A DNA stretch of 64,000 bases from Streptomyces albus subsp. albus (lineage in GTDB: Bacteria; Actinomycetota; Actinomycetes; Streptomycetales; Streptomycetaceae), in the NCBI RefSeq assembly GCF_000719865.1, contig NZ_JOID01000007.1, forward strand, positions 1 to 64,000. The letters run 5' to 3'. The notes under the pieces are model-generated. The model searched no databases and was not told the origin of the DNA. It worked only from the letters and a program-made list of their open reading frames with translations. Shown here one piece after another: positions 16,131 through 22,489 of this stretch. The position numbers and the translations under genes were made by a program. Within the stretch, counting starts at the first letter, position 1, and each line of letters begins with the position of its first letter.

Positions 16131-17620
16131 GAGGGGCCCGCGCACGGACGCCCCGGACCCGGCTGGTCCCCGTCCACCTGCCCGGCAGGCTGACGGCCTC
16201 CGCCTCCCTGCTCCTGCGCCACGGTGCTGCGGCGGACCCGCCGGGCCAGGAGGGCACCGGGTCCACCTGGGCGGTGCTCCTGCGCCGCGACGGCGGACCG
16301 GGCGGGCGGGAAGCGCGGGAGTGCCTGGAGACCGGGCTGGAGGAGCTGGGCACGACCCTCACCCTCGGCGTGGGGTGGCAGACGGTCCGGCTCACGCTCG
16401 ACTCGGCTCCGGACCGCCTGGCGGACGCCCTCGCCCTGCTGGCCCGGGCCCTCGGCGCGTTCCGCACCACGCCTCAGGAGGTGCGGGCGCTCGCGCACCG
16501 CCGGGGCCGGGCTCTCGCCGCGGCCCGCCGGGCGCCCGGCGGATCCGCGGGACCGCTGCTCGACGCGGCGCTGTTCCCGGGCAGCCGGTACGGGCGGGGC
16601 ATGGCCGGTGACGCCGGCTCGGCGACGCGCGTGGACGCCGGCGCCGTACGCGCCTTTCACCGGGGGGTGTTGAGCGCGCCTCGCGACCTCGTGGTGGCCG
16701 CCGACCTCGCGCGGGTGGACCTGCGCGCCCTTGTCCGGTCCTGTCCGGCGCCGGAGGCGGAGGCGGAGGCGGAGGCGGAGGCGGAGGCGGAGGCGGAGGC
16801 GGAGGCGGAGGCACTGCGCCGGCGGCCTTCGGCGCCCCCGCGGCGCGGACCGGCGGACGACCTCGCCGCCCGGGTGCGGCCCCTGACCGTACGACGGCAC
16901 ACCGGGCCCGGGGCGTGCGTGGTGATGCTCGGTGTCCGGGCCGCGGCCGCGGACGACGCCCCGCTGTTCCTGGAGACCGCCCGCCGCCTCCTCGTGGAAA
17001 CCGCCTCGTCCCGGCTCTTCCGCGCCCTGCGGGACACCTCCGCCCTGGCCTACTCCGTGCACGGCGAGTTGTGGCAGGACGGCAGGGTGTGCTCGCTCCG
17101 GCTCCGCTTCGAGGTGGCCCCGGCCCGGGTGCTCCCGGCCGTGGTGACCGCGCTCGGCGAGCTGTTCGGCCTCGCGACGGAGGAGGTGGACGCGGAGGAT
17201 CTGCGCGGCACCGTCGAGGCGTACCGGCGGGACAGTGTTGCCACCACCGGCAGCCCCGCGGCCGTGGCAGCGGCCGGCACCGCGTCGCCGGCCGTACCGG
17301 CGGGGCACCCGCCCGAAGGCCTCACCCCGGCCCGGTTCCGGTCCGGAGCAGCGGCGTTGTTCGGGCCGGAACAGGTGGCGGTGGTGGTGGACGGCGCGCT
17401 CCACGGGCCGGAGGAGGTACGGCGAGCCGTCGTGTCCGTGGCCCGGCGGAGCCCGCCGGGCCGCGCGGACGCGCTGCTCGCCTACGCCCGTCGCGTCGCT
17501 GCCTCCGGCCGGGAGCCGCCGGGCGGCAGCGTCGGTGACGCCGGGGAGGCCGATGTCGATGTCGATGTCGAACGGAAGGAAGAGACCGATGCGGGACGCA
17601 CCACAACCGACAGGAGCTGA
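16127..17620 (+). CDS. M16-family non-catalytic subunit with (Glu-Ala)10 linker
   Basis: A 497-residue M16-like protein without the HxxEH motif. It keeps the second-subunit features TSSRLFRALRDTSALAYSVHGE (about 283-304) that usually hold the substrate-binding Arg/Tyr. The GTG overlaps the stop of the catalytic subunit. Residues about 210-229 are ten Glu-Ala pairs encoded by a perfect 6-bp repeat, placed between the two halves of the fold as a linker. The C-terminus is Asp-rich and overlaps the start of the following methyltransferase. Likely the regulatory half of a PqqF- or mitochondrial-processing-peptidase-like heterodimer. Confidence 0.8.
   Translation: MRGARARTPRTRLVPVHLPGRLTASASLLLRHGAAADPPGQEGTGSTWAVLLRRDGGPGGREARECLETGLEELGTTLTLGVGWQTVRLTLDSAPDRLADALALLARALGAFRTTPQEVRALAHRRGRALAAARRAPGGSAGPLLDAALFPGSRYGRGMAGDAGSATRVDAGAVRAFHRGVLSAPRDLVVAADLARVDLRALVRSCPAPEAEAEAEAEAEAEAEAEAEALRRRPSAPPRRGPADDLAARVRPLTVRRHTGPGACVVMLGVRAAAADDAPLFLETARRLLVETASSRLFRALRDTSALAYSVHGELWQDGRVCSLRLRFEVAPARVLPAVVTALGELFGLATEEVDAEDLRGTVEAYRRDSVATTGSPAAVAAAGTASPAVPAGHPPEGLTPARFRSGAAALFGPEQVAVVVDGALHGPEEVRRAVVSVARRSPPGRADALLAYARRVAASGREPPGGSVGDAGEADVDVDVERKEETDAGRTTTDRS
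16753..16812 (+). repeat. Ten tandem GGAGGC hexamers inside the M16 subunit gene
   Basis: Perfect six-base repeat, ten copies, coding for (Glu-Ala)10. Because the unit is a multiple of three, copy-number change by slippage would lengthen or shorten the linker without a frameshift. Confidence 0.95.
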
Positions 17621-18485
17621 GGGGGAGTTCCCTGCGGGCGTCGATGTGGCGACGACCGTCGCCAGGTCCCGCGGGGTGGTTCGCGAGAAAGTGGCCGCGC
17701 AGAACGGGGTTCCCACCTTCTTCGACAACAGGGTGCTGCTGCTCGCCGAGATCGCGCACTCCGCCCTCGACGGCGCACCGGGCTCCCGCCGGTCGGAACA
17801 CGTGCGCGCCGCGGTGGAGGAGTTGACCGACTTTCTCCGCCGGGCGGAGGCTCCGCGGTTCGCCGATCCGACGGAGCGACTCGGCAGATCGCTGCGGGAG
17901 GTGCACGCGGCGATGGCCGCCGACCTGCGCACCATCCACCGGAGTCAGGGCGTCGTGTCGACCCTGACCTGGGCAGGTCTGCCGCTCGTCAAGTCCGTGT
18001 ACGACGCCGCGATCATTCCCATGCTGATCTCGGAGCTGCGACCGGCGAGCATCGTGGAACTCGGCTCCGGCTCGGGGGCGAGCGCCGTCTGGATGGCGGA
18101 CGTGGCGGCCTCGGCGGGGCTGGCGCCGGCCATCCTCTCCGTCGACCGGAACCCGGTGGCCGTGCGGGACGCACGCGTCACGTTCCGCCGGGGCGACCTG
18201 ACGGAGATCGAAACGGTACTGGGCCGGGAGGAGCTGTCGGCCCTGGAGCACCCGTGGCTGGTCGTCGAGGACGCCCACGTCAACGTCCGGGGCGTCCTCG
18301 CGCACTTCGACGCCGTCGTACGGCCGGGCGACTACCTCGTCATCGAGGACAGCATCGTCAAGCGGGCCGACCTGCTGGCCTTCCTCGAGTCGGCCGACGG
18401 GCGATACGCCCTGGACAGGCGCTATACGGACGCCTTCGGGGAGAACGTCACCAGCGCCGTCGACTCGGTCCTGATACGCCGGTAG
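17589..18485 (+). CDS. CmcI-like (cephalosporin hydroxylase family) methyltransferase
   Basis: A 298-residue protein. Residues about 110-298 fit the CmcI/rhamnosyl O-methyltransferase family: TWAGLPLVKSVYDAAIIPM, then SAM motif IVELGSGSGASAVWMADV (about 154-171), VDRNP, and LVVEDAHVNVRG with PGDYLVIEDSIV near the metal-binding acidic residues. The ATG 17589 has GGAAGG upstream and lies inside the end of the M16 gene. It is the last gene before a terminator. It may O- or N-methylate the peptide product, possibly on a hydroxyl set by one of the oxygenases (inference). Confidence 0.75.
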   Translation: MRDAPQPTGAEGEFPAGVDVATTVARSRGVVREKVAAQNGVPTFFDNRVLLLAEIAHSALDGAPGSRRSEHVRAAVEELTDFLRRAEAPRFADPTERLGRSLREVHAAMAADLRTIHRSQGVVSTLTWAGLPLVKSVYDAAIIPMLISELRPASIVELGSGSGASAVWMADVAASAGLAPAILSVDRNPVAVRDARVTFRRGDLTEIETVLGREELSALEHPWLVVEDAHVNVRGVLAHFDAVVRPGDYLVIEDSIVKRADLLAFLESADGRYALDRRYTDAFGENVTSAVDSVLIRR

Positions 18486-18596
18486 TACCCCTCCCGCGGG
18501 CGGGGACGGCCGCCGGGGGCTCTCCGCGCGCCGCGTCACCGGCCCGGCGGCCGGAGCCGGCCGGCGCCCGGTTCCGGTCTTCCGCCGCGGCATGCC

Positions 18597-18636
18597 GGCG
18601 CCCCACCGCGCACCGGGGCGTGCGGGGTGGGGCGCC
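18597..18636. terminator. Terminator at the end of the RiPP-like cluster
   Basis: A 17-bp inverted repeat (GGCGCCCCACCGCGCAC and its near-complement, one mismatch) around the loop CGGGGC. It lies between the converging CmcI-like gene (+) and the small Cys-rich gene (-), so it can serve both. Confidence 0.7.
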
Positions 18637-18641
18637 GCGCG

Positions 18642-18821
18642 TCAGCCCCGGCCGAAGAGCGACTTCCAGCCGGAGCCTCCGGTCTTGGCCTGCCTCCCCG
18701 CCGCCGAGTCGCAGTCGCAGCGCTTGGCGGCCGGGACGCCCGCCAGCACCTGGTCGACGTGATTGCCGCATCCGGAGTAGGTGAACTTGCCGCAGGTACG
18801 ACAGGTGACTCGCTGGCACAT
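18642..18821 (-). CDS. Small Cys-rich zinc-ribbon-like protein
   Basis: A 59-residue protein with seven cysteines, mostly in metal-binding spacing: MCQRVTCRTCGKFTYSGCG and later RCDCDS. GCGNHVDQVLAGVP in between is characteristic of a small, widely conserved bacterial protein of unknown role. The ATG at 18819-18821 follows GAAGGGAAA. It is the only gene behind a promoter overlapped by two CsoR/CstR-type operators, so its expression should respond to copper or reactive sulfur. The C-terminus is short and Lys/Gly-rich (GWKSLFGRG). Confidence 0.72.
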   Translation of the reverse strand: MCQRVTCRTCGKFTYSGCGNHVDQVLAGVPAAKRCDCDSAAGRQAKTGGSGWKSLFGRG

Positions 18822-18856
18822 GGCACTTTCCCTTCGTCGTGCACTTCCCTGCCGTC

Positions 18857-18895
18857 GACTATACCCCCTGGGGTATAAAAACCCCAAGGGGGTAT
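18857..18895 (-). promoter_or_regulatory. Promoter with two CsoR/CstR-type operators
   Basis: Read on the minus strand: -35 TTGGGG, 18-bp spacer, -10 TATAGT. TATACCCCCTGGGGTATA (18860-18877) has 8-base arms TATACCCC/GGGGTATA and fills much of the spacer. A second site, ACCCCAAGGGGGTAT, lies at 18881-18895 and covers the -35. Both match the ATACCCC-n-GGGGTAT pattern of CsoR-family repressors (copper CsoR or persulfide CstR). No such repressor gene lies in the window. Confidence 0.7.
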
Positions 18896-19017
18896 CCCCA
18901 TCCCCTTCCCGGAACGCCCCGGGCCCTCCCGGAGTACCTCACGGCTCGGGCCGTCCGCTTCGCCCGTTCGCCCCCTGCCACCCCGCGGGCTCCGCTCCGG
19001 GCCGTGATGCTGAGACG

Positions 19018-19683
19018 GTGGAGAACGACGGCGAGGACCGGGTACGGCGGTGGGAGCAGCGAGGTCAGCTGCCGCTGATCACGGCCTCGCTGCTGTATCT
19101 GGCGGCCTACACGATCACGGTGCTGGACCGGGAGGGCTCACCGGCCTGGCGGACCGCCTGGTCCTGGACCATGCTGCTCACCTGGTCCCTGTTCGCGGCC
19201 GACTACCTGGTGCGGCTGGCGCTCAGCCGCCGCCGCTGGAGGTTCGTGCGGGAGCACTGGCTGGACGTCATCGTCCTGGTTCTCCCCGCGCTCCGGCCCC
19301 TGGCCCTCGTGCGCTACCTGTACCGGCGCCGGCCCGGGAGCACGATGCTGTCCCTGGAGGGGCAGGTCATGGCGTACAGCGGACTGACCGCGCTGCTGCT
19401 GGGCTTCGTCGGCGCGCTGTCCGTCTACCGCGCCGAGCGCGGTGCGCGCGGGGCGACCATCGAGGACTTCGGCGATGCCGTGTGGTGGGTCTGCGTCACG
19501 CTCTCCACCACCGGTTACGGGGACGTGGCACCGGTGACCTTCCACGGCCGGCTCGTCGGCGTGCTGCTGATGAGCGTGGGCGTCGGGCTGATCGGCGCGG
19601 TGGTCGGAGTGTTCTCCTCCTGGCTGGTGCAGAGCTTCCGGCGGCGCGAGGAGGAGAACGCGGGACGGGGCGGCGGGGCCTGA
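19018..19683 (+). CDS. Voltage-sensor-type potassium channel
   Basis: A 221-residue membrane protein with selectivity filter TTGYGD (164-169) in the pore loop. Predicted segments are 19-36, 50-69, 80-100 (followed by the basic stretch LVRYLYRRR), S5 at about 118-138 and S6 at 179-204. The arrangement is a compact voltage-gated-like K+ channel with a shortened sensor and a short cytoplasmic tail. The GTG at 19018 is the last start that keeps the first membrane segment; its ribosome binding site is poor, so an upstream start is possible. No obvious operon partner. Confidence 0.85.
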   Translation: MENDGEDRVRRWEQRGQLPLITASLLYLAAYTITVLDREGSPAWRTAWSWTMLLTWSLFAADYLVRLALSRRRWRFVREHWLDVIVLVLPALRPLALVRYLYRRRPGSTMLSLEGQVMAYSGLTALLLGFVGALSVYRAERGARGATIEDFGDAVWWVCVTLSTTGYGDVAPVTFHGRLVGVLLMSVGVGLIGAVVGVFSSWLVQSFRRREEENAGRGGGA

Positions 19684-19696
19684 GCCGCCCGGGGCC

Positions 19697-19780
19697 GTGG
19701 CGCGGTACGCGCGGGAGGTAGCGCGGTACGCGCGGGAGGTAGCGCGGTACGCGCGGGAGGTAGCGCGGTACGCGCGGGAG
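19697..19780. repeat. Four tandem copies of a 21-bp repeat
   Basis: Unit GTAGCGCGGTACGCGCGGGAG; copy 1 starts GTGG instead of GTAG and the other three are identical. Each unit carries an imperfect palindrome around GGTACG. It lies just after the K+ channel stop. It could be a terminator-like array or a simple minisatellite; there is no spacer variation, so it is not a CRISPR. Confidence 0.9.
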
Positions 19781-20155
19781 CACGGCGCGGTGGAGACGCC
19801 GCGTGGTGTGGCACGGCGGCGGTGGGGCGTGCCGCCGACCTGGCCCCGGTGGAGCCGGACGCCCGGCGACCGGCGGCGCGTCGCCGGTCGGGCGTACCGG
19901 CGAACGGGCCGGTACGCGGGGCGGGCCCGCCGGCAGCGCGCACCTCGCGCTCCGGCGGCCCCGGAGGGGGGCGCGGCACCCCCCGGTGGCCGCCGGGCCC
20001 CCCGTTCCCGGCGGCCACCGCGGGGGCGCGGCGGCCGCGGCGTACCGCGGGCCGGCCGGCCCCGCCCGGTCCGCCCCTGCCGCCCCGCCGCCCCGGGCGT
20101 TCGGAGCGCCGGGACGGCTGAAGGCGGCGGCGTGCGGCCTGTGGCGCGTGGCGCG
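19781..20155. other. GC-rich intergenic stretch, nothing recognised
   Basis: Between the 21-bp repeats and a converging secreted-protein gene. All frames give Arg/Gly/Pro-rich strings; no start with ribosome binding site, RNA gene or known motif was found. Several short GC inverted repeats are present, as expected by chance at this composition. Confidence 0.5.
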
Positions 20156-20713
20156 TCAGCCGATGCGCGCGCAGAGGTCGTCCGTCGTACCGGCCGCCAT
20201 GGTGACGGTCTTGTAGCCGGTCGGGCCGATGTCCATGGTGTAGGCGCCGTCGACGATGTAGAGGCCGCGCGCCAGATTCCCGCCGTTCTCGCCGACTCCC
20301 ACCAGCACCGGGCCGAGCACCGTCCAGAACTGCGAGCCGTCGGTGCGGTATTCGACGACGGCCGTGCCGCTCGCGTCGGCGTCGTACGAGGCGCCCGTCT
20401 CCTGGTTGGTGACCCGGATGACCAGGTCTCCCTTGTACGCGACCCGCTTCGCGGAGCCGTCGGGCCGGGTCTCCAGGACCCGCCGCACCACCTCGTCCAC
20501 CACCGGCTCCCCGTGGACGGGGAAGTCGCAGCGGGCCCCGGCGGGAACCTCCCAGGGCGCGGACGGGGCCGGCTCCCAGCCCGCGCCCGGATCCACGGCC
20601 GCCGCGGCGGGCGCGCCCGGGGCGGGCCCCGGTCCGGACGCGGCCGTGGCGGGCGGTGCCGTGCCGAGCAGCGCGGTGACGAGGACGGGCAGGACGAGGG
20701 TGGTGCGTCGCAT
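20156..20713 (-). CDS. Secreted protein of unknown function
   Basis: A 185-residue protein with a clear Sec signal peptide (MRRTTLVLPVLVTALLGTAPPATAA, cleavage near residue 25). An Ala/Pro-rich linker follows, then a beta-rich domain (about 60-185) with VRRVLETRPDG, YKGDLVIRVTNQETGASYDADASG and GGNLARGLYIVDGAYTMD. Two Cys (in ARCDFPVHG and the C-terminal DDLCARIG) could form a disulfide. The ATG has AGGAGAAG upstream. It resembles small exported actinobacterial proteins of no known role. Monocistronic. Confidence 0.7.
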   Translation of the reverse strand: MRRTTLVLPVLVTALLGTAPPATAASGPGPAPGAPAAAAVDPGAGWEPAPSAPWEVPAGARCDFPVHGEPVVDEVVRRVLETRPDGSAKRVAYKGDLVIRVTNQETGASYDADASGTAVVEYRTDGSQFWTVLGPVLVGVGENGGNLARGLYIVDGAYTMDIGPTGYKTVTMAAGTTDDLCARIG

Positions 20714-20902
20714 GGCCGCTTCTCCTGGGGAAGGGGACGGACGGAAGGTCTCGGCCGCCAGCCTCTCCCCGGCCGCTCACCACACTCTCACCACCGGACG
20801 CCCCCGCTCGGAGGACTCGTGGAGCCCGGGGAGCCCGGGCAGCACCCCGGGCGCCGTGACGGGGCGGACGGCGCCCGGCCCGGGCACTAAGGTCGGCGGG
20901 TC

Positions 20903-22237
20903 ATGGAGTTCAAGCTGCTCGGCGCCTTCGAAGCCCGTCATCAGGGGCGGCCGGTCCTCGGGGCCACCCGCCGCCAGGAGCGCTGCCTGCTGGCGGTCCT
21001 GCTGCTGTGCCCGGGGCGGGCCGTCACCACCGACCGCCTCATCGACCTGCTCTGGGACGGCGCCGCCCCGGCCTCGGCGCGCGGCACCGTCCACACCTAC
21101 GTCGGCCGGCTGCGGGCCGCCCTCCGGCCGTACGGGCCGCGGATCGACACGCGGCACGACGGCTACGCCCTCGATCCCGCCGGGGCGGTGACCGACGCGG
21201 AGGAGTTCACCCGCCTCGTGCGGGAGGCGGCCGCCGCCACCGACCCCGCCGAGCGCCTCCGGCTCCACGACCAAGCCCTCGGCCTGTGGCGGGGGCCGCT
21301 GCTCGCCGACGCCGCCGGTGACCGGCTGCGCGACCGGCTCGGCGGCGAACTGGACGAACTGCGGCTGACCGCGCTCGAGCAGCGGGCCGGGACGCAGCTC
21401 GCCATGGGTCTCCACGAGCGGGCGGCGGCGGATCTGGCCGCCCCGGCCCGGGACCGCCCGGAGCGGGAAGGGCTGGTCGCCCGGCGGATGACGGCGCTGT
21501 ACCGGAGCCGCCGGCAGGCCGAGGCGCTGGAGCTGTACCGCGACACCCGCGACGCCCTCGTCGAGCGGTTCGGCATCGAGCCGGGCGGGGAACTCCGGGA
21601 ACTGCACGAGCGCGTCCTGCGCGGTGACCCCGGGCTGGACAGGCCGCCGGTGCCCGTCCACGCCGTGCGGGTCCGCGGCGAGTGGCTGCCGTGGAACACC
21701 AGCGGCCATCCGGCCCTGGAGTTCTGCAACACCTACGCCGGCTGGGGCCGTCCGCGGCGGCCCGGCTCGGAATGGCTGCGCGGCTACGGCACGCTCGCCG
21801 TCTGGGCCGGGCACCAGGACCTGACGGAGGATCATCTCGTCACCCGGCTGACCGGACTGGCCCGGCAGCGGCCGGAGGAGGCCGCGGCCGCGCTGGCGGA
21901 GGCCCGGGCCTTCCGTAGGGACCTGTACGCCTGCCTGACCGACCCCGGTGACCTGCGGGCCTTCACGACGGTGGCGGCCGTGGCCGAAGAGGCCGCCGGG
22001 CAAGCGGAGTTCGTACGCGGCGAGGAAGGGCTCGGCGTCTGGCGCCTCTCCCCCGCCGCCGGTCTGCGGCTTCCCCTCCTCGCGGTCGCCCGCAGTGCCG
22101 CCGAACTCCTCGCGGACCCCAGGCGGTTCACGGTACGCGCCTGCCCCGGCCCGGACTGCGGCTGGCTGTTCCTCGACCGGAGCGGACAGCGCCGCTGGTG
22201 CAGCCTCGGCACCTGCGGCGGCCACCGGCCGGAGTGA
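20903..22237 (+). CDS. SARP-type regulator fused to ABATE/CGNR zinc-finger domain
   Basis: A 444-residue regulator with an unusual architecture. Residues 1-90 are an OmpR-type winged helix (MEFKLLGAFEA, TDRLIDLLWDG, HTYVGRLRAAL). Residues about 95-240 are the bacterial transcriptional activation domain of SARPs, ending FGIEPGGELRELHERVL. After a short linker, residues 265-444 are an ABATE stress-sensor-like domain (GHPALEFCNTYAGWG) and a CGNR-type zinc finger (CPGPDCGWLFLDRS, RRWCSLGTCGGH). The terminal CGNR motif is changed to CGGH. Both halves are DNA-binding or regulatory modules that normally occur separately. Divergent from the secreted-protein gene, which may be a target. Confidence 0.82.
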   Translation: MEFKLLGAFEARHQGRPVLGATRRQERCLLAVLLLCPGRAVTTDRLIDLLWDGAAPASARGTVHTYVGRLRAALRPYGPRIDTRHDGYALDPAGAVTDAEEFTRLVREAAAATDPAERLRLHDQALGLWRGPLLADAAGDRLRDRLGGELDELRLTALEQRAGTQLAMGLHERAAADLAAPARDRPEREGLVARRMTALYRSRRQAEALELYRDTRDALVERFGIEPGGELRELHERVLRGDPGLDRPPVPVHAVRVRGEWLPWNTSGHPALEFCNTYAGWGRPRRPGSEWLRGYGTLAVWAGHQDLTEDHLVTRLTGLARQRPEEAAAALAEARAFRRDLYACLTDPGDLRAFTTVAAVAEEAAGQAEFVRGEEGLGVWRLSPAAGLRLPLLAVARSAAELLADPRRFTVRACPGPDCGWLFLDRSGQRRWCSLGTCGGHRPE

Positions 22238-22489
22238 GGGAGTCCTCCCGCTCCGCGCCCCTGGTTCCGTCACGGCCGGGGTCCCGGCCCGGCCGGGTGA
22301 GGGAACGCCGGGAGGGACCGGCCTCCGAGCAGGCACGAGAGGACCAGCACGGCCTTCCGCGTCCCGTCCACACGGACACGGCCGGGACGCCGCCGGGCAG
22401 CGGCTGCGGGGCCTGCTGCCGCTACCCCGCCCGCCCCGCGGCGCACGGCCGGCCGTGACGGCGCACCGGCCTCGCCCCTGCTTCCGCCC

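Noticed and set aside
14348..17620. 1090-codon plus-strand frame as a single giant protein
   Set aside because: Only its last 497 codons are the M16 subunit; the front part overlaps the DUF5825-like and catalytic M16 genes in another frame.
19697..19780. Possible CRISPR array
   Set aside because: Head-to-tail 21-bp units with no spacers and no cas genes.
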